Assembly: GCF_013114545.1 (NCBI RefSeq)
Contig: NZ_VTXI01000006.1
Location: forward strand, 174,123-238,122
Length of the DNA stretch: 64,000 bases
Source: Vibrio sp. RE86
Lineage (GTDB): Bacteria > Pseudomonadota > Gammaproteobacteria > Enterobacterales > Vibrionaceae
Direction: 5' to 3'
Position numbers and translations under genes: made by a program. This document shows, in pieces, positions 1-8,830 of the stretch (positions are counted from its first letter, which is position 1; the number at the start of each line of letters is the position of its first letter). Below the pieces are notes generated by a model, which was given only the letters and a program-made list of their open reading frames with translations, was not told the origin of the DNA and searched no databases.

Positions 1-64
1 GGATGATGTCTTGATGCGTTTAGTGGTTAATTATCAACCAAATAGTCAAGAAAGCAAGTTGTAG
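1..64 (+). CDS. 3' end of an unidentified gene (partial)
   Basis: An open frame enters from the left edge and ends at a TAG at 62-64, giving the C-terminal peptide DDVLMRLVVNYQPNSQESKL. Too little is present to recognise a family. The reading frame and the ~100-bp gap to the next start make it a plausible upstream gene on the same strand. Confidence 0.35.
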   Translation, partial: DDVLMRLVVNYQPNSQESKL

Positions 65-167
65 CCCGAGATCCGATGTTAGACTCTCTTTGGTTGCAGT
101 ATAATGAATACAATTTTTTATCAACAAGTTAGCCTGAACAGTGATTGTTTAGGCACTGGGTTCAAGA

Positions 168-971
168 ATGAATAATGACATTGAAAAAGATTTCAATTTA
201 GGTGGAAGCGTAGAGCGAGCACTTTCAGGTGACTACGAGCTCAAAGCGGGCGAGGTGTTTAGAGAAGCGTGGCAGCACACGATGAAGAACTTTTTATCGT
301 TTTCTCCCTCTATTGTTATCTTAATTGTGCTTCAGTTGGCTATTTTCTACGTTGCGTTAAAACTGCAGCTAGGTAACCCTGGCATTATTCTCGATGCAGT
401 CGTTAATCCTGAAGCCTTTGACCCAAGTATTTTTGGTGCCATCATGATTGCTAACTTTAGCTATGAAGTGATCAGTGCACCGATTTATGCGGGCATCAGT
501 TTGATGGCAATGAGCCATGCAGCAGGTTTGACTACTAAATCTCGCCATATTGGCAAAGGCCTGCAATACACTGTACCTGTTATATTAGCAACGCTATTCA
601 GTTTATTGCTGCAAGGCGTAGCGGGTATGATCTTCCCTCTATTATCTCTTTATCTGTCGCTTGCGTTCAGTAACTCAATTCTTTTGATTTGTGAAAAGCA
701 GATCTCGCCAATGCAATCCTTGCTGCTTTCTCTTCGCGCAGTGAATAAGAAGATCATCGTTTTGGCGGGCATCTACTCGCTAGTTTCTATCATGTTTGTA
801 GTAGGAATGATGTTCTATGGCTTAGGCTTGATCTTCGTCTTGCCATTCTTCTTCCATGTGAAGGGCGTTATTTACCGTAATATGTTTGGCATAAAACTTA
901 AAATTATTGCTTCTGATCGACCAAAAGATGAAGACGACCATGACAACGATTCACAAGTGTTCAATGCGTAA
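168..971 (+). CDS. Conserved multi-pass inner-membrane protein, function unknown
   Basis: 267 aa. After a ~40-residue polar N-terminus there are strongly hydrophobic stretches near residues 42-66, 86-120, 133-175 and 194-235, which suggests about five or six membrane segments, followed by an acidic cytoplasmic-type tail (DRPKDEDDHDND). No catalytic motif is visible and I do not recognise a named family; the overall look resembles YciC-type small membrane proteins. Its stop overlaps the start of the next gene by 8 bases (ATGCGTAA, 964-971), so the two are probably translationally coupled and may act together at the envelope. Confidence is high that it is a gene, low on function. Confidence 0.8.
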   Translation: MNNDIEKDFNLGGSVERALSGDYELKAGEVFREAWQHTMKNFLSFSPSIVILIVLQLAIFYVALKLQLGNPGIILDAVVNPEAFDPSIFGAIMIANFSYEVISAPIYAGISLMAMSHAAGLTTKSRHIGKGLQYTVPVILATLFSLLLQGVAGMIFPLLSLYLSLAFSNSILLICEKQISPMQSLLLSLRAVNKKIIVLAGIYSLVSIMFVVGMMFYGLGLIFVLPFFFHVKGVIYRNMFGIKLKIIASDRPKDEDDHDNDSQVFNA

Positions 972-1824
972 GAGTGAACTGATTGCTATTGCTGCAGCTG
1001 GCGTTATCGCCGGCTGTAGTTTTTATGGCTACGAGCAAAATAGAGTGGCAGAAACCCGCCTTGAAGAAGAGGAACGCCGCAAACAAGTTCAAATTGACGC
1101 GGGCTCTCAATCTCAATTCGAAGGAGAGTCAGTAGGTAAAGCACCTGACTTCGCCTCCATCACTGATGTTAAACAGAAGAAGAAGGCTTTCTTTGATTAC
1201 CTTCGCCCGGGAATAGCATTAGAGAACCAACGCATCACCAAAGAACGCCAGCGTTTGGAAGCCATCGAGCGCAGCTATGAGAATCAAACCCTGACAGATT
1301 CCGACAAAAGCTACGCCACTCGCTTGGGTAAACTCTATAACGTTGAAGTCACCGTCGATGGTGTCAACGAACAATGGTTCAATAAGATGCTGCATCGTGT
1401 AGATGTTATTCCCGAAGGGCTTGTCCTCGTGCAAGGTGCGAATGAGTCAGCGTGGGGAACCTCACGATTCGCTACTCAAGCCAATAACTATTTTGGTCAA
1501 TGGTGCTACAGCGCGGGTTGTGGCCTTGTTCCACTGCAGCGAAGTGACGGTATGACTCACGAAGTCGCTAAGTTTAGTTCCGTTCAACAGTCGATTCACG
1601 GTTACTTTATGAATGTGAACCGCAATCGTGCTTATGAAGATCTTAGGGAAATTCGTTATCAGCGTCATTTAAACGGCGACAGTCTTACCGATACTGATGC
1701 AGCCACTGCATTAAGTAATGGACTTTTAAGGTACTCTGAACGCGGTGAGGCATACGTCAACGACTTACAAAGTATGATCAGGCACAATCGTCAGTACTGG
1801 GACCAACCCCTAGCCAATCAATAA
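964..1824 (+). CDS. Bax-like putative N-acetylglucosaminidase, probable lipoprotein
   Basis: 286 aa from the ATG at 964. An in-frame start exists at 907, but only the 964 start gives a proper signal: MRKSE, a hydrophobic run, then a lipobox-like I-A-G-C, so the mature protein is probably a lipoprotein anchored at a Cys near residue 18. The C-terminal half matches the E. coli Bax/glucosaminidase (FlgJ C-terminal-like) fold, including the segment QGANESAWGTSRFA with the likely catalytic Glu at residue 161 and NNYFGQWCY downstream. The family cleaves peptidoglycan glycan strands. The start overlaps the preceding membrane-protein gene, and a DUF2987 gene follows 12 bp later, suggesting a three-gene envelope operon. 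Confidence 0.82.
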   Translation: MRKSELIAIAAAGVIAGCSFYGYEQNRVAETRLEEEERRKQVQIDAGSQSQFEGESVGKAPDFASITDVKQKKKAFFDYLRPGIALENQRITKERQRLEAIERSYENQTLTDSDKSYATRLGKLYNVEVTVDGVNEQWFNKMLHRVDVIPEGLVLVQGANESAWGTSRFATQANNYFGQWCYSAGCGLVPLQRSDGMTHEVAKFSSVQQSIHGYFMNVNRNRAYEDLREIRYQRHLNGDSLTDTDAATALSNGLLRYSERGEAYVNDLQSMIRHNRQYWDQPLANQ

Positions 1825-1836
1825 GAAAAGAAATCA

Positions 1837-2496
1837 ATGAAAAAAGTAACGTTAGCGATCTTGGCTGCCGCACTCTCTGGCGCCATCTCTTTACCTTTGC
1901 AAGCTCAAGAATACATGTTCACCTATTCTAAACTCTATTCGCACATGAAACAGAATGCGAAAGAAGGACATGATGATGTTAAAGTCGGCTTCTTTTTCCT
2001 CAATGCGGACACCAAGAAGTTGTGTACCATTGAAAAAGCATGGATGGAGAAAGAAGAGCACTATGAAGAACTCACTATCTCTCCATATAACGAAGTCGTC
2101 GTTCCATTAGACAACAATCTACGTTCAGCCAATCCGCTTGTTTTTGTTCATACTCCAATTGATACGCGCTGCGACTTCTCTATGGTAGTAATGACCAAAG
2201 AGCCTATGGCAGGCGAAGTGAAGTATGAAGATGTAAAAGTGCTACTGCCTCAAATGCAGGTGATACTTGAACAACTCGGTGGCATGTTTGCAAGCTACTT
2301 TACCCCTGATGTAGAGGGCGTGACGTTAGAGTTCCCAGATAATCTCAATTCGACGATTCAGTTCTCGAATGGTAAAACAAAACAAATTGTTGATGGGAAG
2401 GTACAAGTAGCGCTGTCTGAAATCGGTGAGGGTGGCAGTATGACGTTACCAGCGTCAACAGCACGAGTATTACCGTATTTGCCGCGAGCTAATTAG
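1837..2496 (+). CDS. DUF2987 family exported protein
   Basis: 219 aa. A Sec signal peptide (MKKVTLAILAAALSGAISLP, cleavage expected after LQA near residue 23) precedes a domain with the look of the DUF2987 family common in Vibrio and Shewanella (YSKLYSHMKQNAKEGHDDVKVGFFFLNADTKK, split here: YSKLYSHMKQN, then VKVGFFFLN, then C-x-I-x-KAWMEK). Two cysteines (in KKLCTIEK and TRCDFSMV) could form a disulfide in the periplasm. It begins 12 bp after the Bax-like gene and is followed by a terminator, so it is the last gene of that operon. The biochemical role is unknown. Confidence 0.8.
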   Translation: MKKVTLAILAAALSGAISLPLQAQEYMFTYSKLYSHMKQNAKEGHDDVKVGFFFLNADTKKLCTIEKAWMEKEEHYEELTISPYNEVVVPLDNNLRSANPLVFVHTPIDTRCDFSMVVMTKEPMAGEVKYEDVKVLLPQMQVILEQLGGMFASYFTPDVEGVTLEFPDNLNSTIQFSNGKTKQIVDGKVQVALSEIGEGGSMTLPASTARVLPYLPRAN

Positions 2497-2514
2497 TATT
2501 CTGACAAATCATCA

Positions 2515-2538
2515 AGGCCGCGAAATGCGGCCTTTTTC
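2515..2538 (+). terminator. Rho-independent terminator after the DUF2987 gene
   Basis: AGGCCGC (2515-2521), loop GAAAT, GCGGCCT (2527-2533), followed by a T-rich tail. It lies 18 bp past the stop of the DUF2987 gene and closes the operon that starts at 168. Confidence 0.85.
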
Positions 2539-2719
2539 TTATCTGTTGCATTGATTAGAGCGTATTTGATTGAGATAAGTCAGCTCAAAAGAACTTTCTT
2601 GAGCTCTAGAACGATACAAACATTTAATCCTATCCAAAAAGCTCGTATAATCCACGCCCCAAATAAACCACGTTAGGAAGTCCTAGTGTCGATTAACGTC
2701 GGCAATGTGAGAGCTCGCA

Positions 2720-3613
2720 ATGAATCAAACAGATACAAGAAAAGAAGTCCTAGAATTCAACAAACTTCAAAAACGCCTTAGAAGACAAGTTGGAACTGCC
2801 ATCGCTGATTACAACATGATCGAAGAAGGCGATGTTGTCATGGCATGTATTAGTGGCGGTAAAGATTCATTTGCGATGCTAGATATCTTACTGAATCTTC
2901 AAAAAGCAGCGCCAATTAAATTTGAAGTTGTCGCAGTAAACCTAGATCAGAAACAACCTGGTTTCCCTGAGCATATCCTGCCGGACTACTTTGAAACACT
3001 GAATATCCCTTACTACATCGTAGATAAAGATACTTATTCAGTTGTGCGCGAAAAGATTCCAGAGGGCAAAACGACATGTGGCCTTTGTTCACGTCTTCGC
3101 CGTGGTACGCTTTACTCATTTGCTGAGAAAATTGGTGCGACTAAGCTAGCGCTTGGTCACCACATGGACGACATTGTAGAAACCATGTTCCTTAACATGT
3201 TCCATGGTTCTCGACTTAAAGCGATGCCACCTAAACTGCGTTCAGACGACGGCCGTAACGTTGTGATCCGTCCGCTGACATACTGCCGCGAGAAAGACCT
3301 GATCAAATACGCTGAGCATAAAGAGTTCCCAATCATTCCTTGTAACCTATGTGGTTCTCAAGAGAACTTACAGCGTCAATCAATCAAAGCGATGCTGATT
3401 GATTGGGATAAGAAAACACCAGGACGTGTAGAGGCTATCTTTAAGTCAATCCAGAACGTCAGCCCAAGTCAATTGGCTGACCGTAACTTGTTTGACTTCG
3501 TAAACCTTCCATTAGATCGAGAAGGTGAGCGAGAAGAGTATGAGTTTAGTGAAGCGACAGTGTCTTCAACAAACATCGACGAATCCATGTTTATCGATGT
3601 AACCAACATCTAG
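2720..3613 (+). CDS. ttcA: tRNA 2-thiocytidine(32) synthetase TtcA
   Basis: 297 aa, a normal length for the family. TtcA puts sulfur on C32 of certain tRNAs in an ATP- and Fe-S-cluster-dependent reaction in the cytosol. The PP-loop SGGKDS is at residues 45-50; the conserved CxxC pair ([13 protein letters not shown]120/C123) and the later cysteine of IPCNLCGSQ supply the cluster-binding site; [14 protein letters not shown] is also a family signature. The start at 2720 has a GAGAG ribosome-binding sequence shortly upstream. The gene is monocistronic between two terminators. ttcA near fnr and uspE is also seen in E. coli. Confidence 0.97.
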   Translation: MNQTDTRKEVLEFNKLQKRLRRQVGTAIADYNMIEEGDVVMACISGGKDSFAMLDILLNLQKAAPIKFEVVAVNLDQKQPGFPEHILPDYFETLNIPYYIVDKDTYSVVREKIPEGKTTCGLCSRLRRGTLYSFAEKIGATKLALGHHMDDIVETMFLNMFHGSRLKAMPPKLRSDDGRNVVIRPLTYCREKDLIKYAEHKEFPIIPCNLCGSQENLQRQSIKAMLIDWDKKTPGRVEAIFKSIQNVSPSQLADRNLFDFVNLPLDREGEREEYEFSEATVSSTNIDESMFIDVTNI

Positions 3614-3631
3614 CACTAAAGAGATTGAAAC

Positions 3632-3663
3632 AAAAAAGGAAGATAGCGATATCTTCCTTTTTT
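3632..3663. terminator. Bidirectional terminator between ttcA and uspE
   Basis: An A6 run, GGAAGATA (3638-3645), loop GCGA, TATCTTCC (3650-3657) and a T6 run make a symmetrical hairpin. It can end ttcA on the plus strand and uspE on the minus strand. Confidence 0.9.
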
Positions 3664-3682
3664 ATTACCTGTTAGATGGTTA

Positions 3683-4630
3683 CTAGATAGCCGTTTTAGG
3701 ATCAAGAGGGCTAATATATCCGTCAGGCTTTAGCGCAAGAACATCACAATTGATTTTATCAATCACATGCTCTGCTGTATTACCTATAAAGACCGCTGAT
3801 AATCCTGTTCGACCCGTTGTACCAACAATGACCATAGCCGCATTGAGCTTTTCAGCCGCCTCCGGTATGACATCCTCAGGAAGGCCTTGTTCAACAACCG
3901 TATGTTCTTCATCGTAACCATGCTTTTGTCTCAGAGCTTTCATCGCTGTTAGGTGATGGCCACGAACCGCATCAGTATAGGTTGCAGGATCAAACTCAGG
4001 CAGTTCGATGGTAATGTTCGCTGGCGTTACTGGGTAAGCGTTAACAAGGTAAGGTTTGGCGTCTAATCGCTCAGTGAGGTCGTTTAGTTGTTCGACCATT
4101 GCGTCGTTCAAACCTAGGTGTGTATCATTTTCTGAGCCAACATGGACAGAAGCAAGAATACTTGAGTTTTCAGGCCATTCTGCATTTTTAATCAAGAGAA
4201 CAGGGCACGGGCATTTACGTAATAGGTGCCAATCTGTTGGAGTAAAGATAACCGACTCCAACACGTCATGTTTGCGAGTTCCTTTAATGACAATGTCGTG
4301 CTCTCCAGCAAACACTTCAGCGATAATCGCTTCATAAGGACGGTTGTGCCAGACCACTCGTACATCGAATTCAACACCTTCAAGCAGGTAGTCTTTAGCC
4401 ACCTTGCGCATCCACTCTTCACGCTGATGAATCACACCTCGACGCATGGCGTCACGCTCGTCAATTGAAAGCATGGAGGTCATGTCATAAGAGAAATCGT
4501 AGATCGAAAGAAAGAAGGTAACCCGGCTAGGAGAACGGCTCTTTGAAGCTAACTGCATAGCACGAGCAAGAGCGGGTTGGTCATCTTTATTGATGTCTGC
4601 TACAACTAAGATTTTGTTATAGATACTCAT
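3683..4630 (-). CDS. uspE: Universal stress protein UspE
   Basis: 315 aa, the tandem two-domain type. The first Usp domain covers about residues 1-150 (MSIYNKILVVADINKDDQPA, ending near KCPCPVLLIKN), the second about 155-305, with the nucleotide-binding type loop VIVGTTGRTGLSAVFIGNTAE (G-x2-G-x9-G-S/T pattern) and the terminal CDVLALKPDG. UspE-type proteins are cytosolic and linked to stress survival, adhesion and motility in E. coli. A strong AAGGAG precedes the start. It lies downstream of fnr in the same direction, as in E. coli, with a long hairpin in between. Confidence 0.96.
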   Translation of the reverse strand: MSIYNKILVVADINKDDQPALARAMQLASKSRSPSRVTFFLSIYDFSYDMTSMLSIDERDAMRRGVIHQREEWMRKVAKDYLLEGVEFDVRVVWHNRPYEAIIAEVFAGEHDIVIKGTRKHDVLESVIFTPTDWHLLRKCPCPVLLIKNAEWPENSSILASVHVGSENDTHLGLNDAMVEQLNDLTERLDAKPYLVNAYPVTPANITIELPEFDPATYTDAVRGHHLTAMKALRQKHGYDEEHTVVEQGLPEDVIPEAAEKLNAAMVIVGTTGRTGLSAVFIGNTAEHVIDKINCDVLALKPDGYISPLDPKTAI

Positions 4631-4723
4631 ATAAAACTCCTTAAAGGCGAGGAGGGGTATATGATTAATGTAGCCTAGTTAGGCAGAGAGGTTGAGAAAT
4701 AATTTGAGGAATTTGAGAGAAGT

Positions 4724-4765
4724 ATGATGTAGCTCTATTTAGGTTCTATAAGAGAGCTACATCAT
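4724..4765 (-). repeat. 13-bp perfect inverted repeat between fnr and uspE
   Basis: ATGATGTAGCTCT (4724-4736) pairs perfectly with AGAGCTACATCAT (4753-4765) around a 16-nt loop. It starts just past the fnr stop (4775, reading on the minus strand). There is no T-run on the minus strand, so a simple intrinsic terminator is not obvious; an RNA stability or processing element is equally possible. Confidence 0.7.
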
Positions 4766-4774
4766 TGAAAGATA

Positions 4775-5524
4775 TTATGATTCTTTTGAAACGCCAGCAA
4801 GTTCCATCAATGCATCATGATCGATGATAGTGATATATTTACCTTTTACGCTCAGGATTTCTGACTTTTGGAAACGACCAAGTAGACGAGAAATTGTCTC
4901 AACCGTTAGACCTAGGTAGTTACCGATATCACCACGTGTCATAGTTAGACGGAACTCACGCGGGCTAAAGCCACGTTGAGAGAAACGGGTAGATAGGTTG
5001 TATAGGAAAGCGGCTAGACGTTCTTCAGCATTTTTCTTAGAAAGCAGAAGAATCATTTCTTGGTCGCCTTTAATTTCGCTACTCATTAGACGCATGATCT
5101 GTTGACGCAGCTTAGGCATTTTACCTGAAAGATCATCAAGTATTTCGTAAGGAATCTCACAAACCATCGAGGTCTCTAGTGCTTGAGCAAAGCTAGGGTG
5201 GAGGTCTTCTGTGATAGCATCAAAACCCACTAGGTCACCCGCTAGGTGGAATGCAGTGATCTGCTCATCACCTTGCTCAGTAATCGTGTAGCTTTTGATT
5301 GTTCCTGAACGAATTGCGTAAAGAGATTTTAGTTCATCTCCTGCTTTAAACAGTTCTTGTCCTTTCTGGATAGGCTTTTTACGTTCGATGATTTGATCTA
5401 ATTGGTCTAACTCAGATTCATTTAACGTAAATGGGATACAAAGCTGGCTGATACTACAGTCTTGGCAGTGAATTGCACAACCGCCAGATTGAATACGCTT
5501 TGTTGCAGGCTTTTCAGAAATCAT
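4775..5524 (-). CDS. fnr: Oxygen-sensing transcription regulator FNR
   Basis: 249 aa, CRP/FNR family. N-terminal cysteines C16, C20, C23 and C29, plus a central cysteine in SMVCEIPYE (about residue 121), match the four-cysteine [4Fe-4S] sensor of E. coli FNR, where C20, C23, C29 and C122 are ligands. The cyclic-nucleotide-like beta roll follows, then a dimerisation helix, then the helix-turn-helix [20 protein letters not shown], whose E-x2-S-R reads TTGAT half sites. A ribosome-binding AAAGG precedes the start. A perfect FNR box lies 17 bp upstream of the start codon. The gene follows the cco oxidase-assembly genes, so sensor and microaerobic oxidase are neighbours. Confidence 0.98.
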   Translation of the reverse strand: MISEKPATKRIQSGGCAIHCQDCSISQLCIPFTLNESELDQLDQIIERKKPIQKGQELFKAGDELKSLYAIRSGTIKSYTITEQGDEQITAFHLAGDLVGFDAITEDLHPSFAQALETSMVCEIPYEILDDLSGKMPKLRQQIMRLMSSEIKGDQEMILLLSKKNAEERLAAFLYNLSTRFSQRGFSPREFRLTMTRGDIGNYLGLTVETISRLLGRFQKSEILSVKGKYITIIDHDALMELAGVSKES

Positions 5525-5540
5525 AACAACCTTTCACTAT

Positions 5541-5554
5541 TTGATATACATCAA
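5541..5554. promoter_or_regulatory. FNR box upstream of fnr
   Basis: TTGATATACATCAA matches the FNR consensus TTGAT-N4-ATCAA at every defined position. Its proximity to the fnr start codon (5524) suggests it overlaps the transcription start or core promoter, the usual arrangement for negative autoregulation. E. coli fnr is known to be autoregulated; here this is inferred from the site. Confidence 0.85.
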
Positions 5555-5612
5555 TATTTTAGCACTCATTACCTACAAAGGGTAGTGAAAAAATCCGATA
5601 AAAAACAGTGTT

Positions 5613-6287
5613 CTATGAACCTAATGACAATAAACTTAAAGCGCCAAATCCTGTATACAAGCCATAAGTTAATAAAATGAAGGCACCCAAGTTGCGAAAA
5701 ACTTTCGATTGTTGCAGTTTGTGTAAATAAGTTGCTCCAAAGCCCATCAATAGCATCGCTGGCAATGTTCCAAGGCCAAATGCCAACATGATTGATGCGC
5801 CGTTGACAGCACTTCCCGAGACTGCTGACCAAGTTAAGGTTGAATATACCAGCCCACAAGGTAACCAGCCCCAAACGAACCCGAAAGGAATGGCGTGTAC
5901 GGGTGAACGAAGAGGGAGCAGTGATTTACCTGCTGGCGAAATAAACTTCCAAATCGACTGCCCGAGCTTTTCTATATGAAGCAGCCCTTGCCACCAACGA
6001 CCTATATAGCAAGCCAACAAAATCATAAACAGCGCTGCTGCGAGACGTAGCCATGTAAGCACGTTGTTGATTGAGCTAAGCTCGCTTATAGAGGCAACCG
6101 CGCCGCCAATAATAGCGCCAATGAAGGCGTAGCTGAGCAGGCGACCTGTGTTATAGAAGATAGGGATCAACTTTGAAGAGGACTGCTGGCCAATCGTTAG
6201 CATTGACGCAATACCACCACACATACCCATGCAGTGACCTGCGCCAATAAGACCGATTAAGAACGCCCCGATCCAATCAGGGCTCAT
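5613..6287 (-). CDS. MCGG-motif membrane protein, TauE/SafE-like (DsbD_2 type), linked to cbb3 oxidase assembly
   Basis: 224 aa with about six hydrophobic segments. The N-terminus has GLIGAGHCMGMCGGIAS, the hallmark of the small 'sulfite exporter TauE/SafE family' proteins that sit next to ccoS in many proteobacteria; two cysteines in the motif could bind copper. Its start overlaps the ccoS stop as ATGA (6284-6287), so it belongs to the ccoHIS operon. A role in copper or haem supply for oxidase assembly is an inference from the motif and position; sulfite export is only a family label. Confidence 0.85.
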   Translation of the reverse strand: MSPDWIGAFLIGLIGAGHCMGMCGGIASMLTIGQQSSSKLIPIFYNTGRLLSYAFIGAIIGGAVASISELSSINNVLTWLRLAAALFMILLACYIGRWWQGLLHIEKLGQSIWKFISPAGKSLLPLRSPVHAIPFGFVWGWLPCGLVYSTLTWSAVSGSAVNGASIMLAFGLGTLPAMLLMGFGATYLHKLQQSKVFRNLGAFILLTYGLYTGFGALSLLSLGS

Positions 6288-6448
6288 TTTGATGAGTTCT
6301 CTTTACGCTCGTCTTCGTCTAACAATATATTGTGACCCTGACGCTCTAGGTCCTCAAACTGGTCGCTTTTTACTGCCCATAAGAAAATAGCAACAGCAAC
6401 ACATACCAGTACAATGGCAATAGGAATAAGGATATAAAGGCTTTCCAT
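6284..6448 (-). CDS. ccoS: cbb3-type cytochrome oxidase assembly protein CcoS
   Basis: A 54-codon gene read from the minus strand: it starts MESLYILIPIAIVLVCVAVA and continues IFLWAVKSDQFEDLERQGHN, ending ILLDEDERKENSSK. One N-terminal membrane helix followed by W-x-V-K-S-x-Q-F-[ED]-D-L-[ED]-x-x-G matches the CcoS/FixS family, needed for cofactor insertion into cbb3 oxidase. The start lies directly beside the ccoI stop (6449) and its stop overlaps the next gene by ATGA, so it is translationally coupled on both sides. Confidence 0.95.
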   Translation of the reverse strand: MESLYILIPIAIVLVCVAVAIFLWAVKSDQFEDLERQGHNILLDEDERKENSSK

Positions 6449-8821
6449 CTAGCGACCTTTTTCTTTGAGCAAACGTAGAGAGTTCGATATTACAATAATT
6501 GAGCTAGCAGACATACCGACGACCGCAAAATATGGAGCAACAAACCCAGCTACCGCGAGTGGCAGAATTAATAGGTTGTAACCTAGAGACCAAGCAAGGT
6601 TCTCTTTAATGATTTTGCGAGTTTGAAGTGCAAGCTCTCGAGCAGCAAGGATGCGATCGAGTCTATCACCAAGCAGCACCATATCAGCAGATGCCTTTGC
6701 GACATCTGCACCACCACCCATTGCAACAGACAGGTGAGCACCTGCAAGTGTAGGCGCATCATTGATGCCATCACCAATCATCATGGTGATATCATCTTTA
6801 TCGGTATTCTGAAGGTAAGCGAGCTTGTCCTGGGGCTTAGCGCCTGCGACAACATCTTGAATACCGATTTGCGCAGCAACAATATCAGCGTTGGCTTTTG
6901 TGTCACCGGTCAACAGTGTGACTTTCACGCCTGACTTTTGGAACTGCTCGATAAACTCTTTGGTCTCATTCCGAATTGGGTCACGATACACAAAGCTTGC
7001 AACATGAACATCTGCTACAGACAAGTAAACGGTGTTGGCTTGCGCGCTAGAACCGTCACCGAGTACATACTGAGCGCTACCTATCTTGACGCTATTCCCG
7101 TTATAAACGCCATTAATACCCGACCCAATAACGTTTTCAACATCATCAACAACAATGTTCGAATCAGTGAAAGGTTTGAATGCTCGAGCAATAGGGTGGT
7201 TAGCGTGTGACTCTAACGATGCAGCAATGCTTAATACTTGCTGTTTGGTAAAGTCGCCATGAAGTTGTACATCGTCAATCTCAATATCACCATGGGTGAG
7301 TGTACCGGTTTTATCGACGATCAGGTGGTTCACTTTACACAGTGTTTCAAATACATGGCTTTTACGCAGAAGAATACCAAAGTTACCCATACGAGACGTC
7401 GCACAGGTCAAGGCTGTCGGTGTTGCCAAAGAGAGTGCGCAAGGGCAGGTGGCAACAAGAACGGATAACATAATCCAAAATGCATCATCTGGACGACTCT
7501 CATGCCAGAAGAACCAAGTACCCGCAGCGATGATCAATATTGCTGCGACAAAATAACGCGCAACTACATCGGCAACCTCAGCGATTTTTGGCTTAGATAG
7601 TTGAGCTTCATCTTGAAGTCGAACAATGTTGGAAATCATCGAATCTGCTTTTGATGAGGTAACCTCAAGCTCAAAAGACTCTTCGCCATTCAGGGTGCCG
7701 GCAAAAACAAAGTCATCGATTTGCTTTACAACAGGGAGCGATTCACCTGTTAACATAGACTCATCAATATGGACACGACCATTGATGATTTTACCGTCCG
7801 CAGGGATGTGTTCACCAGGAAGAACTCGAATTTGATCTCCAACCTGAAGTGACTTCACCGGAACCTGCTCGCCGTCTAGTCTGTTGGCGATTGCAGGAAT
7901 AAGTTTAAGAAGGTTACCACTTGCAGCGGCGGCTTTGCGTCGCGCACGCATTTCAAGGAAACGTCCAACCAATAAGAAGAAAGCGAACATTGAGATGGAC
8001 TCAAAAAATACTTCGCCTTTCTCTTGGACTGTCGCTACTAAACTCGCAAAGTAGGCGAAAATCATCGCTATGGAGACAGGAACGTCCATCCCGAGCGTTC
8101 GACCACGTAGGCTACGCCATGCATTAATGTAAAATGGTAATGCAGAATAAAGCATGACAGGTGTCGCGAAGATCAAGCTCACCCAACGGAAATAGTTTTT
8201 AAATTCTGGTTCTAGATCGCCGAATACTTCAAGGTAAAGTGCAACTGCAAGCATCATCACTTGCATTGTTGCAAGGCCAGCAATACCCAAACGATATAAG
8301 TATTGCTTCATCTGAGCGTGATAGGCCGCTTCTTGTTTATCTGCTTCGAAAGGTGCCGCTTTGTAACCTAGTTGATGGATCGAAGCGAGCAGTTCACTCA
8401 AACGTACTTTCGTTTTATCCCATGACAAAAGCGCACGGTTAGTCGTTGTGTTAACTCGAATGGATACAACACCGCTTGTCGCAGAAACTTGCTTTTCGAT
8501 GAGCCACGCACACGCAGCACAAGAAACACCCTCAAGTGAAAGTGTTACTTCAGAATGGTTTTCACTATTGCGGACAAACTCTGATTGAACTTCATCATTA
8601 TCATAGTGAATAAGGGCTTGGAGTTGTTCTGGAACTAAATCTGCTTTTTCGGCAGGGGCGGTACGGTACTGGTAGTAAGATACTAGGCCACTGTCGACGA
8701 TTGTCTGTGCAACCGTCTCACAGCCTGGGCAACACATCTCGCGTATGTCACCCAAAATTTCCACTTTGAAATCCGTGTTGGCTGGCACATCTTCACCACA
8801 GTGATAACAGGATTTGCACAT
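6449..8821 (-). CDS. ccoI: Copper-exporting-type P1B ATPase CcoI (FixI)
   Basis: 790 aa. The cytoplasmic N-terminus has cysteine clusters (C2, C5, C8 and CCPGC near 30-34) and a heavy-metal-associated domain with GVSCAACAW (C101/C104). The membrane part carries the transport motif CPC (ATCPCALSLATP, about residue 458), and the catalytic part has TGES, DKTGT (phosphorylated Asp near residue 500) and GDGINDAP (about 685). FixI/CcoI pumps move copper across the inner membrane for assembly of the CuB centre of cbb3 oxidase. It lies between ccoH (9-bp gap) and ccoS. Confidence 0.96.
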   Translation of the reverse strand: MCKSCYHCGEDVPANTDFKVEILGDIREMCCPGCETVAQTIVDSGLVSYYQYRTAPAEKADLVPEQLQALIHYDNDEVQSEFVRNSENHSEVTLSLEGVSCAACAWLIEKQVSATSGVVSIRVNTTTNRALLSWDKTKVRLSELLASIHQLGYKAAPFEADKQEAAYHAQMKQYLYRLGIAGLATMQVMMLAVALYLEVFGDLEPEFKNYFRWVSLIFATPVMLYSALPFYINAWRSLRGRTLGMDVPVSIAMIFAYFASLVATVQEKGEVFFESISMFAFFLLVGRFLEMRARRKAAAASGNLLKLIPAIANRLDGEQVPVKSLQVGDQIRVLPGEHIPADGKIINGRVHIDESMLTGESLPVVKQIDDFVFAGTLNGEESFELEVTSSKADSMISNIVRLQDEAQLSKPKIAEVADVVARYFVAAILIIAAGTWFFWHESRPDDAFWIMLSVLVATCPCALSLATPTALTCATSRMGNFGILLRKSHVFETLCKVNHLIVDKTGTLTHGDIEIDDVQLHGDFTKQQVLSIAASLESHANHPIARAFKPFTDSNIVVDDVENVIGSGINGVYNGNSVKIGSAQYVLGDGSSAQANTVYLSVADVHVASFVYRDPIRNETKEFIEQFQKSGVKVTLLTGDTKANADIVAAQIGIQDVVAGAKPQDKLAYLQNTDKDDITMMIGDGINDAPTLAGAHLSVAMGGGADVAKASADMVLLGDRLDRILAARELALQTRKIIKENLAWSLGYNLLILPLAVAGFVAPYFAVVGMSASSIIVISNSLRLLKEKGR

Positions 8822-8830
8822 AGACGTTTC

